A DNA stretch of 64,000 bases, from the NCBI RefSeq assembly GCF_025996515.1, contig NZ_BLRH01000005.1, positions 1-64,000 on the forward strand, given 5' to 3'. This document shows, in pieces, positions 46,137-56,450 of this stretch. The stretch's first letter is position 1. Each line of letters opens with the position of its first letter. This DNA is from Rhizohabitans arisaemae (GTDB lineage: Bacteria > Actinomycetota > Actinomycetes > Streptosporangiales > Streptosporangiaceae). Made by a program: the position numbers and the translations under genes. Under the pieces are notes generated by a model. That model saw only the letters and a program-made list of their open reading frames with translations. It had not been told where the DNA came from and did not search any database.

Positions 46137-47660
46137 CTAAAGCCTCCGCCAGGCCCGGCCGTCGCGGGACATCATCTCGTCCGCGGAGCGGGGACCCCAG
46201 GTACCCGCCGGGTAGGCGTCGGGCCGCCCGTTCTTCGCCCAGAACTCCTCGATCGGGTCCAGGATCCGCCAGGACAGCTCGACCTCCCGCTGGTGGGGGA
46301 AGAGCGGCGGGTCGCCGACGAGGACGTCCAGGAGCAGGCGTTCGTACGCCTCGGGGGAGGACTCGATGAACGACTCGCCGTAGGCGAAGTCCATCGAGAC
46401 GTCGCGCACCTCCATCGCGGTGCCGGGCACCTTCGACCCGAACCGCACCGTCACCCCCTCGTCCGGCTGAACCCGGATGACGAGGGCGTTCTGGCCGAGG
46501 ATCTCGGTCTCGGTCTGGGTGAAGGGCAGGTGCGGGGCGCGCTGGAAGACCACCGCCACCTCGGTCACCCGCCGGCTCAGGCGCTTGCCGGTCCGCAGGT
46601 AGAAGGGGACCCCGGCCCACCGCCGGTTGGCCACCTCCAGCTTGATCGCCGCATAGGTCTCGGTGACGGAGTCGGGCGGGATGCCGTCCTCCTCCAGGAA
46701 GCCGGGGACGGGCACCCCGCCCTGCCATCCCGGCCCGTACTGTCCCCGGGCGGTGGAGAGCGCGAGGTCGTCGGGGAGCCGGACGGCTTTGAGGACCTTC
46801 TCCTTCTCCCGCCGGAGCGAGCTCGCGTCGAAGGAGACCGGGTCCTCCATCGCGGTGAGCGCGAGCAGCTGCAGGAGGTGGTTCTGGATCACGTCGCGGG
46901 CGGCGCCGATGCCGTCGTAGTAGCCGGCCCGGCCGCCGATCCCGATGTCCTCCGCCATGGTGATCTGCACGTGGTCGACGTACTGCCGGTTCCAGATCGG
47001 CTCGAAGAGCGTGTTGGCGAAGCGCAGCGCGAGGATGTTCTGGACCGTCTCCTTGCCGAGGTAGTGGTCGATCCGGAAGACCGACGTCTCGGGGAAGACC
47101 GCGCTGGTGATCGCGTTGAGCTCCTGGGCGCTCGCCAGGTCGTGCCCGAACGGCTTCTCGATGACCACGCGCCGCCAGGATCCCTCCGGGGCGTCGGCGA
47201 GGCCGACCCGGCGCAGCTGCTGGACGACGAGCGGGAAGAACTTCGGCGGGACCGACAGGTAGAAGGCGTAGTTGCCCCCGGTGCCCCGGGTCCGGTCGAT
47301 CTCATGAAGCGCCGTCGCCAGATCCTCGAAAGCGGCGTCGTCGGTGAACTCGCCCTGGCAGAAGCGGATGCCCTCGCTGAGCTGACGCCACACCTCCTCC
47401 CGGAAGGGGGTGCGGGCGTGCTCCTTCACCGCGTCATGGGTGACCTGGGCGAAGTCCTCGTCGGCCCACTCCCGCCGGGCGAAGCCGACGAGGGAGAAAC
47501 CCGGGGGCAGCAGCCCCCGGTTGGCCAGGTCGTAGATGGCGGGGAGCAGCTTGCGGCGGGCCAGGTCGCCGGTGACCCCGAAGAGCACCAGCACCGACGG
47601 CCCGGCGACCCGCGGGAGCCGCTTGTCCCGCGGGTCTCGGAGCGGGTTCTCCACGGTCAC
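46137..47660 (-). CDS. zwf: Glucose-6-phosphate 1-dehydrogenase
   Basis: The 507-residue enzyme catalyses the first step of the oxidative pentose phosphate pathway and makes NADPH. It has [11 protein letters not shown] near residues 28-38, the active-site RIDHYLGKE and the structural segment [12 protein letters not shown]. The GTG start overlaps the pgi stop by 4 bases and has GGAGG 4 bases upstream. The frame continuing upstream to 49097 is a shadow of pgi. Confidence 0.96.
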   Translation of the reverse strand: MTVENPLRDPRDKRLPRVAGPSVLVLFGVTGDLARRKLLPAIYDLANRGLLPPGFSLVGFARREWADEDFAQVTHDAVKEHARTPFREEVWRQLSEGIRFCQGEFTDDAAFEDLATALHEIDRTRGTGGNYAFYLSVPPKFFPLVVQQLRRVGLADAPEGSWRRVVIEKPFGHDLASAQELNAITSAVFPETSVFRIDHYLGKETVQNILALRFANTLFEPIWNRQYVDHVQITMAEDIGIGGRAGYYDGIGAARDVIQNHLLQLLALTAMEDPVSFDASSLRREKEKVLKAVRLPDDLALSTARGQYGPGWQGGVPVPGFLEEDGIPPDSVTETYAAIKLEVANRRWAGVPFYLRTGKRLSRRVTEVAVVFQRAPHLPFTQTETEILGQNALVIRVQPDEGVTVRFGSKVPGTAMEVRDVSMDFAYGESFIESSPEAYERLLLDVLVGDPPLFPHQREVELSWRILDPIEEFWAKNGRPDAYPAGTWGPRSADEMMSRDGRAWRRL

Positions 47661-49210
47661 AGTGCCTCCAGCAGTCGCGCGAGGCCTGCGGCCCGGTCGG
47701 TGAGGTGCAGCCGGACCGCGGGGCGCCCGCGCTCGCGCAGCGCGCCGAGGTCCCCCAGGGCCTGGGCCGTCTGGAGCCGGCCGAGGGTGAACGGCCGGCC
47801 GGGTACCGGCAGGTCGTCGGCGACGGCCCCCGTGATCTGCAGGAAGACCCCGTTCTGCGGGCCGCCCTTGTGGTACTGGCCGGTGGAGTGGAGGAACCGG
47901 GGCCCCCACCCGAAGGTGACCGCGTGCGGGGTGCGGTCGGCGAACGCCGCACGAAGCCGGGCCGCTTGGGCGTCCCCCTGCCGGTCGAGATAGGCCATGA
48001 TCGCCAGGTAGCCGTGTTCGGGGATCGCGCCGAGCAATCCGCGCAGCACACCGGGCAGTCCGCCGGAGAGGTCCCCGTCGTACCCGAACACCTGGACGGG
48101 CCCGTCGGTCAGCACCGGCTCCTCCTCCGGGAAGCCGGACTCCAGCAGGCGCGCGGTGTTCTCCTTGGACTCGGCGACGTTGGGCTGGTCGAAGGGGTCG
48201 ATGCCGAGCATCCGCCCCGCCACCGCGGTGGCGTACTCCCACGCGAGGAACTGTGCGCCGAGCGGTCCGGAGACGCTCAACGGGGACGCCGACCGGCCGA
48301 TCGTGGTCTCCAGCGCGTCCGGCGCCCCGGTGAACGCGGAGGCCGACTCCACGACCACGGGGAGCAGCCCCCGGCCCTGCTTTCCGGTGGATTCGGCGAT
48401 GAGCTGCTCGACCCAGTCGCCGAGCCCGGTGATGCCCGACCCCGCGTCGGCCAGGACCAGCTTGTCCCGCCCCGCGAGGGCGGACGCGCCGAGCGCCGCG
48501 CCGAGCGTCAGGGCCGGGTTGTCCTCGTCCCGGCCCAGGGTGGCGTGTACGGCGGCCGCCTCGTCGAGCAGCCGCGCGACGTCGGCCCCGGCGAGGGCGC
48601 TCGGCACCAGCCCGAACGCGGTGAGCGCGCTGTAGCGCCCGCCGACGTTTGGGTCGGCGAGCACGACCAGGTAGCCGGCCCGCTCGGCCTCCTCCTCCAA
48701 GGGGGAACCCGGGTCCGTGACCACCACGATGCGGTCCGCGGGGTCGATCCCCGCGTCGCGGAACGCCTGCTCGTAGATCCGCCGGTGGCTGTCGGTCTCG
48801 ACGGTCCCGCCGCTCTTGCTGGAGACGACCAGGACCGTGCGGTCCAGGCGGTCGGCCAGCGCACGCCGTACCTGCCCCGGGTCGGTGGTGTCGACCACGG
48901 TGAGGGGGACGCCCTCGGTGGCGCAGATCACCTCGGGGGCCAGGGAGGAACCCCCCATCCCGGACAGGACCACGTGGTCCAGCCCGCGATTGGCCTCCTT
49001 CACCCGGTCGAGCACCGGCAGCAGGTCGCGCGAGGTCTGCGCGAGGTCGATCCAGCCGAGCCGGATCGCGGCCTCCGCTTGGGCCGCCGGACCCCACAGC
49101 GTCGGATCCCCGGCGGCGAGGGCCGACGGCACCCCGTCGGCGGCGAGTCGCCCTACGGCCTTCGCGGCGCCCTCCGCCAGGTCCGCGTCACCGATGTTGA
49201 TCTCGACCAT
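47657..49210 (-). CDS. pgi: Glucose-6-phosphate isomerase
   Basis: The 517-residue enzyme interconverts glucose 6-phosphate and fructose 6-phosphate. It has two SIS-type subdomains, including [14 protein letters not shown] and [11 protein letters not shown] (phosphate binding). The form resembles the actinobacterial isomerase found fused to, or next to, transaldolase. Here ATG 49210 begins only 2 bases after the tal stop, so the two are separate but coupled. Confidence 0.93.
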   Translation of the reverse strand: MVEINIGDADLAEGAAKAVGRLAADGVPSALAAGDPTLWGPAAQAEAAIRLGWIDLAQTSRDLLPVLDRVKEANRGLDHVVLSGMGGSSLAPEVICATEGVPLTVVDTTDPGQVRRALADRLDRTVLVVSSKSGGTVETDSHRRIYEQAFRDAGIDPADRIVVVTDPGSPLEEEAERAGYLVVLADPNVGGRYSALTAFGLVPSALAGADVARLLDEAAAVHATLGRDEDNPALTLGAALGASALAGRDKLVLADAGSGITGLGDWVEQLIAESTGKQGRGLLPVVVESASAFTGAPDALETTIGRSASPLSVSGPLGAQFLAWEYATAVAGRMLGIDPFDQPNVAESKENTARLLESGFPEEEPVLTDGPVQVFGYDGDLSGGLPGVLRGLLGAIPEHGYLAIMAYLDRQGDAQAARLRAAFADRTPHAVTFGWGPRFLHSTGQYHKGGPQNGVFLQITGAVADDLPVPGRPFTLGRLQTAQALGDLGALRERGRPAVRLHLTDRAAGLARLLEAL

Positions 49211-49212
49211 GG

Positions 49213-50343
49213 TCAGGCCTTCTCCAGCTCCGAGGAGACGGTGTCGAGCAGCTCTTTCCACGAGACCTCGAACTTGTCGACGCCCTCGTCCTCCAGGACC
49301 CGCACCACGTCGGCGTAGGAGACGCCCAGGGCCTCCAGGTCGGCGAGGACCTGTCGGGACTGCTCGTAGGTGCCGTGCACCGTGTCGCCGGTGATCTGGC
49401 CGTGGTCGGCAACCGCGTCGATCGTCGGCTCCGGCATGGTGTTGACGGTGCCCCGCACCACCAGGTCGTCCACGTACATGGTGTCCCGGTAGGCCGGGTC
49501 CTTGACGCCGGTCGACGCCCAGAGCGGACGCTGCGGACGGGCCCCCGCCTCCGCCAGCGCCGTCCAGCGCGGTGTGGAGAACCGCTCCTCGTACAGTTCG
49601 AAGGCCAGGCGCGCGTTGGCCACCGCGGCCTTGCCGCGCAGCGTCCGCACCTGAACGGTGCGCGGGCTCGGCGCGGCGAAGCCCTCCACGATCGCCTTGA
49701 GGCGCTTGTCCACCTCGGTGTCGACCCGGCTGACGAAGAACGAGGCGACCGAGGCCAGCACGGTGAGGTCGACCCCGTTCGCCTTCGCCCGCTCCAGGCC
49801 GTCCAGGAAGGCGTCGATCACGGCCCCGTACCGCTCCAGGGAGAAGATCAGCGTGACGTTGACGCTGATGCCCTCGGCCAGTACGGCGCTGATCGCGGGC
49901 AGGCCCTCGGCCGTCGCCGGGATCTTGATGAACAGGTTGGGCCGGTCCACGGCCGCCCACAGGGCGCGCGCCTCGGCCACCGTCGCCGCGGTGTCGCGGG
50001 CCAGCCTCGGATCGACCTCGATGGACACCCGCCCGTCGACCCCGCCTGTGGCGTCGTAGACGTGGCGGAGCACGTCGCACGCCTCGCGGATGTCGTGCGT
50101 GGTGATCGCGCGGACCGCCTCCTCCACGGTCGCCCCGGCGAGCCGGAGCTCGTGCAGCTGTGCGTCGTAGGCGTCGCCGGAGCTCAGCGCCTTGGCGAAG
50201 ATGGTGGGGTTGGACGTGACCCCGACGACGTGCCTTTTGGAGATCAGCTCGTCGAGGTTGCCGCTGCGCAACCGCTCCCGGCTGATGTCGTCGAGCCAGA
50301 TGGACACGCCCTCGTCGGAGAGACGCTTCAGGTTGTCGCTCAT
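49213..50343 (-). CDS. tal: Transaldolase
   Basis: The 376-residue enzyme moves a dihydroxyacetone group between sugar phosphates. The Schiff-base lysine is in [12 protein letters not shown] (Lys140), and [10 protein letters not shown] near residue 44 is typical of the TalB-like actinobacterial type. The ATG at 50343 has GAGGA upstream. Confidence 0.96.
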   Translation of the reverse strand: MSDNLKRLSDEGVSIWLDDISRERLRSGNLDELISKRHVVGVTSNPTIFAKALSSGDAYDAQLHELRLAGATVEEAVRAITTHDIREACDVLRHVYDATGGVDGRVSIEVDPRLARDTAATVAEARALWAAVDRPNLFIKIPATAEGLPAISAVLAEGISVNVTLIFSLERYGAVIDAFLDGLERAKANGVDLTVLASVASFFVSRVDTEVDKRLKAIVEGFAAPSPRTVQVRTLRGKAAVANARLAFELYEERFSTPRWTALAEAGARPQRPLWASTGVKDPAYRDTMYVDDLVVRGTVNTMPEPTIDAVADHGQITGDTVHGTYEQSRQVLADLEALGVSYADVVRVLEDEGVDKFEVSWKELLDTVSSELEKA

Positions 50344-50412
50344 CGTAGGTCCTCAGTTCCCCGCGGCCGGGCCGGGCCGACGGAGGCCGGCTCGGCCGCT
50401 GCAGTGATCTCC

Positions 50413-50439
50413 GGCCGGCGTGAGGCGGTCACGCCGGCC
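50413..50439 (-). terminator. Hairpin between tkt and tal
   Basis: GGCCGGCGTGA (50413-50423) pairs perfectly with TCACGCCGGCC (50429-50439), an 11-bp stem with a 5-base loop, in the 117-base gap after tkt. It lacks a T-run and could partly terminate, or stabilise the tkt message, so tkt may be expressed above the later genes. Confidence 0.5.
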
Positions 50440-50460
50440 GCTTGGTCGTCGCTACTTTGT

Positions 50461-52572
50461 TCAGTTTCCGGTTGTCTCGCCCTTATCCGTCCCGAGTGCG
50501 GCCAGACTCGCCTTCGCGGCGGCCACGATGCGGTCCGCGGTGAAGCCGAACTGCTCGAACAGGGTCGCCTGCGGAGCGGAGGCGCCGAAGTGCTCCAGGC
50601 TCACGCATTCCCCGTGCTCGCCGACGAACTCCCGCCAGCCCAGCGCGACGCCGGCCTCCACCGAGACCCGGGCCCGGACCGAGGGGGGCAGGACCGTCTG
50701 CCGGTAGGCGATGTCCTGCTCGTGGAACCATTCGACGCACGGCATGGACACGACCCTGGTGGTGATCTCCTCGGCCTCCAGCCGCTCCCGGGCCGCCAGG
50801 GCGAGGTGGACCTCGCTGCCGGTGGCGATGAGGATCACCGAGGGCTGCCCGTCCGAGGCGTCCTCAAGGACATATCCTCCACGTCCCACTTTATCGACAT
50901 CTGCGGTTCCGGCGTAGGTCGGCAGGTTCTGCCGGGTGAGGCAGAGCGCCGACGGCCGGTCGACGTGCTCGATCGCCTTCTGCCAGGCCGCCGCCGTCTC
51001 GTTCGCGTCCGCCGGCCGGATCACGTCCAGGCCCGGGATCGCCCGGAGCGCCCACAGGTGCTCCACCGGCTGGTGGGTCGGCCCGTCCTCGCCCAGGCCG
51101 ATCGAGTCGTGCGTCCAGACGTAGACCACCGGCAGCTTCATCAGCGCGGCGAGCCGGACCGCGGGGCGCATGTAGTCGCTGAACACCAGGAAGGTGCCGC
51201 CGTACGGGCGGGTGCCGCCGTGCAGCGCGATGCCGTTGAGGATCGCCCCCATCCCGTGCTCGCGGATGCCGAAGTGCAGCGTCCGGCCGTACCGGTTCCC
51301 CGGGAACTCCTTGGTCTGGAACTCCTCCGGGATGAACGACGGCTCACCCTTCATCGTGGTGTTGTTGCTCTCCGCCAGGTCCGCGGAGCCGCCCCACAGC
51401 TCGGGCAGGACCGGCGCGAGCGCGCTCAGCACCTCGCCGGAGGCCTTCCGGGTGGCGACGTCCGCGCCCTCCTTGAAGTGGGGGAACGCCTCGGTCCAGC
51501 CGGCGGGAAGGTGCCGGTGGGAGATCCGGTCGAACTCGGCCGCGCGGTCCGGATGGGCCGCCCGCCACGCCTCGAAGGCCACATTCCACTCGGCGCGCTC
51601 GGCCCTGCCCCGGGCGACGGCGCGGTGGGTGTGCTCGATCACCTCGTCGGGGACGTCGAAGCTCTTGGTGGGGTCCATCCCGAGGACCCGCTTGGTGGCG
51701 GCGACCTCCTCGGCGCCGAGCGCAGAGCCGTGGATCTTGCCGGTGTTCTGCTTGTTCGGCGCGGGCCAGCCGATGATGGTCCTGAGCTTGATCAGGGACG
51801 GCCGGTCGGTCTCGGCCCGCGCCTCCTCCAGCGCCGCGTACAGCGCCTGCACGTCCTCCTCGTACCGCCCGGTGGCGGTGAAGTCCACGCTTTGCACGTG
51901 CCAGCCGTACGCCTCGTAGCGCGCGGACACATCCTCGGAGAGCGCGATCTGGGTGTCGTCCTCGATCGAGATGTGGTTGCTGTCGTAGATCACGACCAGG
52001 TTGCCGAGGCGCTGGTGGCCGGCGAGCGAGCTGACCTCGTGGGAGATGCCCTCCTCGATGTCGCCGTCGGAGGCGACGCACCAGATCATGTGGTCGAACG
52101 GGCTCTCGCCCTCCGGCGCGGAGGGGTCGAACAGGCCGCGCTCGCGGCGGGCGGCCATGGCCATGCCGACCGCGTTGCCGATGCCCTGGCCGAGCGGCCC
52201 GGTGGTGGTCTCCACGCCGACGGTGTGCCCGTACTCGGGGTGCCCGGGGGTGACGCTGCCCCACTGGCGCAGCCTGCTGAGGTCCTCCAGCGTCAGGCCG
52301 TACCCGGCCAGGTAGAGCTGGATGTACAGGGTGAGGCTGGAGTGCCCGCACGACAGGACGAAGCGGTCACGGCCCACCCACTTCGGGTCGGACGGGTCGT
52401 GACGCATGACTCGCTGGAATAGCAGGTATGCGGCCGGGGCAAGGCTCATCGCGGTGCCGGGATGGCCTGAGCCCGCCTTCTCGACGGCATCCATCGCCAG
52501 AGCGCGGACCACGTCGACAGAACGCCTGTCGAGGTCGGTCCACTCCAAGCCTGACACCAGTTCGCTGCTCAA
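50461..52572 (-). CDS. tkt: Transketolase
   Basis: The 703-residue thiamine diphosphate enzyme transfers two-carbon units in the pentose phosphate pathway. It shows [15 protein letters not shown] near the N-terminus, the cofactor motif SDGDIEEG and the C-terminal transketolase domains. The start is uncertain: TTG at 52572 with GGAG 9-10 bases upstream gives the family length, while the open frame continues to 52683 without support. It heads the operon tkt-tal-pgi-zwf-opcA-pgl. Confidence 0.93.
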   Translation of the reverse strand: MSSELVSGLEWTDLDRRSVDVVRALAMDAVEKAGSGHPGTAMSLAPAAYLLFQRVMRHDPSDPKWVGRDRFVLSCGHSSLTLYIQLYLAGYGLTLEDLSRLRQWGSVTPGHPEYGHTVGVETTTGPLGQGIGNAVGMAMAARRERGLFDPSAPEGESPFDHMIWCVASDGDIEEGISHEVSSLAGHQRLGNLVVIYDSNHISIEDDTQIALSEDVSARYEAYGWHVQSVDFTATGRYEEDVQALYAALEEARAETDRPSLIKLRTIIGWPAPNKQNTGKIHGSALGAEEVAATKRVLGMDPTKSFDVPDEVIEHTHRAVARGRAERAEWNVAFEAWRAAHPDRAAEFDRISHRHLPAGWTEAFPHFKEGADVATRKASGEVLSALAPVLPELWGGSADLAESNNTTMKGEPSFIPEEFQTKEFPGNRYGRTLHFGIREHGMGAILNGIALHGGTRPYGGTFLVFSDYMRPAVRLAALMKLPVVYVWTHDSIGLGEDGPTHQPVEHLWALRAIPGLDVIRPADANETAAAWQKAIEHVDRPSALCLTRQNLPTYAGTADVDKVGRGGYVLEDASDGQPSVILIATGSEVHLALAARERLEAEEITTRVVSMPCVEWFHEQDIAYRQTVLPPSVRARVSVEAGVALGWREFVGEHGECVSLEHFGASAPQATLFEQFGFTADRIVAAAKASLAALGTDKGETTGN

Positions 52573-52859
52573 CTCTCGATCTCCGGATCTAGATTGTGGT
52601 TTCGAAGCACGGTTCGCGCCATTGCGGTGTTCCCCCACCTCGGACCTTAACGGTTCCGTCGGTTCACATGGGGCAGGCGGCACAGGAAGGTCCCATTCGC
52701 CAAGATCGGCATAGGGCGCCGGAAGGCCGTTCGGCCCCGGTTCAGGATCCGACCCCTTCGCCGACTACAGTGACTCTCCAAGCGTGGCGTCTGCCACGCT
52801 CTTCCATGGACCGCTCGTTTCAGAGGTTACGCGTTGACCCCGCACGTATTGGACGCCCC
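52573..52859. promoter_or_regulatory. Divergent promoter region of tkt and ctaB
   Basis: This 287-base region should carry the promoters of tkt (minus) and ctaB (plus). A hairpin AGCGTGGC-GTCT-GCCACGCT (52781-52800) lies near the likely ctaB transcription start and could be an operator. I could not place consensus -35/-10 pairs with confidence. Confidence 0.4.
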
Positions 52860-53840
52860 GTGACGGTGCTCACCAACAGACCCGCGACCCCCGTCGGCAC
52901 GGCGAGTCGCTCGGAGCAGGTCTCCGAGACGGCCGCGGAGCCGGTCGGGCCTCGGTCGTTCGGCGCCACGGTCCGCACCTACGTCGCGCTGACCAAGCCG
53001 CGGATCATCGAACTGCTGCTCATCACCACGCTCCCGGTGATGTTCCTCGCCGCGCGCGGGCTCCCCCCGCTCGGCACCGCCGTCGCCACCCTGGTCTTCG
53101 GCACCCTCTCGGCCGGCAGCGCCAACGTGCTCAACTGCTACATCGACCGGGACATCGACAAGGCCATGCGCCGCACCCGGCGCCGCCCGCTCGCCCGCGA
53201 CGTGGTCGAGCCGCGCAACGCGCTGGTCTTCGGCGTCGTCCTCGGGGTGCTCTCCACCCTCGGCCTCGGCCTCGCCGTGAACTGGCTCGCCGCCGGGCTC
53301 TCGCTCGCCGCGATCCTGTTCTACGTCTTCGTCTACTCCATGGTGCTCAAGCGCCGCACCGCCCAGAACGTGGTCTGGGGCGGCATCGCGGGCTGCATGC
53401 CCGTCATGATCGGCTGGGCGGGGATCACCGGCCGGCTCGACTGGGCCCCGCTCATCCTGTTCGGCGTGGTCTTCTTCTGGACGCCGCCGCACACCTGGAC
53501 CCTGGCGATGCGGTACCGGGAGGACTACGCCGCGGCCGCCGTACCGATGCTCCCCGTGGTCGCCGGCGACCGCCGGGTGGTTCTGGAGAGCATCGCCTAC
53601 ACCTGGGCGACCGTGGCCTGCTCCCTGCTGCTGTGGCCGGTCGCGGGCACCACCCTCTTCTACCCGATCGTCGCCGCGGTGCTCGGCGCGATCTGCCTCG
53701 TCGAGGTCCACCGCCTCCACTTCCGGGTCCGCGCCGGCCTCACCGGCGTCGCGCTCCGCCCGATGCGGTTCTTCCACTGGTCCAACGCCTACCTGGCCCT
53801 GCTGTTCCTCAGCGTCGCCGTCGACGCCCTCCTGACCTGA
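52860..53840 (+). CDS. ctaB: Protoheme IX farnesyltransferase (heme O synthase)
   Basis: The 326-residue membrane enzyme adds a farnesyl group to heme B, making heme O for cytochrome oxidase. It has about nine membrane helices and the prenyl-binding motif [20 protein letters not shown] (Asn92, Asp96, Asp100). GTG at 52860 begins 40 residues before the first helix; ATG 52806 is an alternative. ctaA, which acts next, lies 2.6 kb downstream on the other strand. Confidence 0.92.
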   Translation: MTVLTNRPATPVGTASRSEQVSETAAEPVGPRSFGATVRTYVALTKPRIIELLLITTLPVMFLAARGLPPLGTAVATLVFGTLSAGSANVLNCYIDRDIDKAMRRTRRRPLARDVVEPRNALVFGVVLGVLSTLGLGLAVNWLAAGLSLAAILFYVFVYSMVLKRRTAQNVVWGGIAGCMPVMIGWAGITGRLDWAPLILFGVVFFWTPPHTWTLAMRYREDYAAAAVPMLPVVAGDRRVVLESIAYTWATVACSLLLWPVAGTTLFYPIVAAVLGAICLVEVHRLHFRVRAGLTGVALRPMRFFHWSNAYLALLFLSVAVDALLT

Positions 53841-53844
53841 CCTT

Positions 53845-53863
53845 CCCGGCCGATCGGGCCGGG
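53845..53863. terminator. Hairpin between ctaB and the PASTA gene
   Basis: CCCGGCC (53845-53851) pairs with GGCCGGG (53857-53863) between two convergent genes. It probably ends transcription from both sides; no T-run follows. Confidence 0.5.
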
Positions 53864-53892
53864 TGCGCGGCGCCTTCTCGACGGGCGTGGCG

Positions 53893-54240
53893 TCAGGGGG
53901 CCTCGGGCAGGGCTTCGGCGCCTATGGCGCCGGCGGGGGGAATCGGGCGGCGGGGTTCGCGGACGCCGGCGTTGCCGGGGTCGTCGCGGAGGGTGACGGT
54001 GACCACGGACCAGCGGGGGACCCGGGTGCCGGGGAAGGGGTGCTGGCCGACCACACGGCCGTGGGTGAGCGGCTGGGGGCCGTCGGGGTCGGGACCTTGG
54101 AGGAGCAGGCCGATCTCGTGGCCGGCCAGCCAGGCGTCCAGCGCCTGCATGCCGCGGAAGTCCGGGACCGTGATGTCGGGATCCTCCGTCTTGCCGGGCT
54201 TCCGTCCTTCGCCGTTCGGGGGAGGCCGCGATTCCTGCAC
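53893..54240 (-). CDS. Small PASTA-domain protein
   Basis: The 115-residue protein holds one PASTA domain (ITVPDFRGMQALDAWLAGHEIG to VVTVTLR, about residues 23-83). PASTA domains bind muropeptides or beta-lactams on penicillin-binding proteins and Ser/Thr kinases outside the cell. Here there is no signal peptide, membrane helix or kinase. The GTG start at 54240 has no good ribosome site, so the start may be wrong. Ends are Pro-rich. Confidence 0.7.
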   Translation of the reverse strand: MQESRPPPNGEGRKPGKTEDPDITVPDFRGMQALDAWLAGHEIGLLLQGPDPDGPQPLTHGRVVGQHPFPGTRVPRWSVVTVTLRDDPGNAGVREPRRPIPPAGAIGAEALPEAP

Positions 54241-54642
54241 CGTCCATGGTTGTTACACCTGTCCGGAAATTTCAAGCAATAGCACACTTTCGCTATCGGT
54301 GGCTGTCGCGAGACCGGCCGGGTGCCCGCCGGGACGGTCGACCCGGCGATATCCCGCCGCCACCGGCGGAGGTGTCCCCCCCTCGCCTGGCCGGTCCCGC
54401 CGGCGGTACGGACTCAGGCGCCGCCCGTACCCGTGCGGTGGAACCCCTCGCGTCACATCGCGATGGGCCTGCTCTCCGCAGTTGACAGCGGTGTATGTGG
54501 AGAAGGTTCGCGTCGTCGCACCTCCCCAGGACCTCGAGTCCCATCCGACACAGCAGAACATGACTGAGTGAAATACCTCTCAGTCAAGAGAATCCCCTTG
54601 GCGTAAGGGCATGGCGTCAGAGGTATCCGATACGCTCGCCTG
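54241..54642. other. Intergenic region upstream of the PrsW gene
   Basis: This 402-base stretch contains an inverted repeat TGACTGAG/CTCAGTCA (54561-54568 and 54579-54586) about 60 bases before the PrsW-family gene, which may be an operator. A TTGACA hexamer (54482-54487) has no matching -10. Short open frames on both strands show no family similarity and are probably not genes. Confidence 0.5.
54631..54636 (+). promoter_or_regulatory. -10 box (TACGCT) of the PrsW-family gene, leaderless
   Basis: TACGCT ends 6 bases before the GTG at 54643, which lacks a Shine-Dalgarno sequence. Transcription would start at or near the start codon. No clear -35 is seen. Confidence 0.45.
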
Positions 54643-55779
54643 GTGACGAGAGCCGAATCTCGGGCGCTGGACGAAGGGCAGCCCTCCCGCCGGCCGAGCC
54701 GGAGACTGATCGTCGGTCTCGTCGTCGCCGGACTCTGCGCGCTGGTCTCGCTCGGCTTCGACGTGGTCAACGGCGGGGCGGTCAACTTCACCATCGCGCT
54801 GGCGCTCGCCATGGCGCCGGTGCCCCTGCTGCTCGCCGCGGTCCTCGCCCTGGACCGGCTGGAGCCCGAGCCGCGCGGGAATCTGATCTTCGCGTTCGCC
54901 TGGGGCGCCGGGATCGCGGTCCTGGTGGCGGGGCTGCTCAACACCCTCGGGCTGCTCTACCTCGTCAAAGAGGTCGACTTGAACCCCACCCAGGCGCGCA
55001 GCCTGGCCGCCACCTTCGGCGCGCCGGTGGTCGAGGAGACCCTCAAGGGCCTGGTCCTGCTGGGGATGCTCCGCTTCCGCCGCCAGGAACTCGACGGCCC
55101 CACCGACGGGATCATCTACGCCTCGATGGTGGGGCTCGGCTTCGCCATGAGCGAGAACGTCGGCTACTACGCCTCCGCCCTCAACACCGGGGCCGCCGAC
55201 CTGGCCGTCACCGTGGTCCTGCGCGGGCTGCTGTCCCCGTTCGCCCATCCGCTCTTCACCTCCCTGATCGGCATCGCGGTCGCCTACGCGGCTCAGCGTC
55301 ATGGGCCGATCCGCATCTGGGTGATCGCGGCGGGCTGGGCGGGCGCCATGATCCTGCACGGACTCTGGAACGGGCTCGCCTCCTACGCCGGATACGTCGG
55401 GCTCATCACGGCCTATCTGATCCTGATGGTCATCTTCGTCCTGCTCATCGCGATCGTCATCGCCGAGCGCCGCCGCCTGCTCCGGCTCATCGCCCGTTAC
55501 ATGCCCGCCTACCAGGGCACCGGGCTGGTCGGCTCGGTGGACCTGTTCATGCTCTCCTCGCTCCGGGCCCGGCGCGAGGCCCGGCAGTGGGCCCGGGCGC
55601 ACGGCGGCGTCGCGGCGGCCCGCGCGATGGGCGACTACCAGCAGGCCGCGACCGAGCTGGTCCTCCTCCACCAGCGGCTCGAACGCAAGGTGGTCGACCC
55701 GCCGGGCTTCTCCGTCCAGCAGAGCGGTCTGCTCCACGCGATGGCCGTGGCCCGCGCCGCGTTCCCGAACGTCGCCTAG
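54643..55779 (+). CDS. PrsW family intramembrane metalloprotease
   Basis: The 378-residue protein has about nine membrane helices and the PrsW motifs VVEETLKG (Glu131, Glu132), GFAMSEN (166-172) and two later histidines (FAHPLFTS and HGLWNG) that should bind the metal. PrsW in Bacillus cleaves an anti-sigma factor in site-1 proteolysis. No anti-sigma factor gene is adjacent. The C-terminal about 100 residues are cytoplasmic. Confidence 0.88.
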   Translation: MTRAESRALDEGQPSRRPSRRLIVGLVVAGLCALVSLGFDVVNGGAVNFTIALALAMAPVPLLLAAVLALDRLEPEPRGNLIFAFAWGAGIAVLVAGLLNTLGLLYLVKEVDLNPTQARSLAATFGAPVVEETLKGLVLLGMLRFRRQELDGPTDGIIYASMVGLGFAMSENVGYYASALNTGAADLAVTVVLRGLLSPFAHPLFTSLIGIAVAYAAQRHGPIRIWVIAAGWAGAMILHGLWNGLASYAGYVGLITAYLILMVIFVLLIAIVIAERRRLLRLIARYMPAYQGTGLVGSVDLFMLSSLRARREARQWARAHGGVAAARAMGDYQQAATELVLLHQRLERKVVDPPGFSVQQSGLLHAMAVARAAFPNVA

Positions 55780-55784
55780 GCGGC

Positions 55785-56450
55785 TCAGGGGGCGGAGGCC
55801 AGCGCCGTCGTCAGGGTGGTCTCCGGGGGTCCGGGGAACCGGGGTTCGGAGCGGAGGACCACCGCGTCGAGGAAGCCTTTGCCCGCGGCGAGGAACTCCC
55901 GGGCCGCGTAGCCGTACGTGAGCTCCGGCCACACCCGCGCCGAGTCGTCGCCCACGCCGTACGCCTCGAGGCCCGCGGCGCGGCAGAGCGCGACGGCCCG
56001 GGGGAGGTGGAAGTTCTGGGAGACCACGGTGAGGCGGTGCGCGCCGAAGACCTCCCGGGCCCGGACGCAGGAGTCCCAGGTGTCGAATCCCGCGTAGTCC
56101 AGGACGAGCTTGTGCGCGGGCAGGCCCCGGGCGGTCAGGTAGTCGCGCATGACGGTGGGCTCGTCGTAGTCCTTGCGGCCGTTGTCGCCGGAGAGCAGGA
56201 TCGCGCGGACCTTGCCGGTCCGGTAGAGGTCGGCCGCCAGGTCGAGCCGCCTGGCGAGCATCGGCGAGGGGGTTCCGTACGGGATGCCCGCGCCGAGGAC
56301 GAGCGCGACGGGGGTGGCGGGGACGGCGGCCGCCGGCCGGGTGTGCGCGGCACCGGTGAGCCAGGCCCAGGTCATCGGGGTGAGGGCGAGGGCGCTGAGG
56401 ACGGCCGACGCCTGGTAGGCGCGGCGGAGGCGGGCGCGTCGGGGGTTCAG
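55785..56450 (-). CDS. SanA/ElyC-like (DUF218) envelope protein
   Basis: The 221-residue protein has one N-terminal membrane helix (about residues 11-32) and the DUF218 fold: ALVLGAGIP, ILLSGDNGR, SQNFHLPRA. Homologues SanA and ElyC affect envelope integrity, vancomycin sensitivity and polyprenyl-phosphate recycling. The start is unusual. No ATG, GTG or TTG gives the membrane helix; CTG at 56450 overlaps the ctaA stop (CTGA), like the usual coupling, while ATG 56375 would cut off the helix. Confidence 0.75.
   Translation of the reverse strand: MNPRRARLRRAYQASAVLSALALTPMTWAWLTGAAHTRPAAAVPATPVALVLGAGIPYGTPSPMLARRLDLAADLYRTGKVRAILLSGDNGRKDYDEPTVMRDYLTARGLPAHKLVLDYAGFDTWDSCVRAREVFGAHRLTVVSQNFHLPRAVALCRAAGLEAYGVGDDSARVWPELTYGYAAREFLAAGKGFLDAVVLRSEPRFPGPPETTLTTALASAP

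Noticed and set aside
53789-54247. Alternative minus-strand frame at the PASTA gene
   Set aside because: Its translation is Arg/Pro-rich without domain; the neighbouring frame holds the PASTA pattern.
54253-54561. Short open frames in the gap upstream of the PrsW-family gene
   Set aside because: No ribosome site, no family similarity, and frames occur on both strands.
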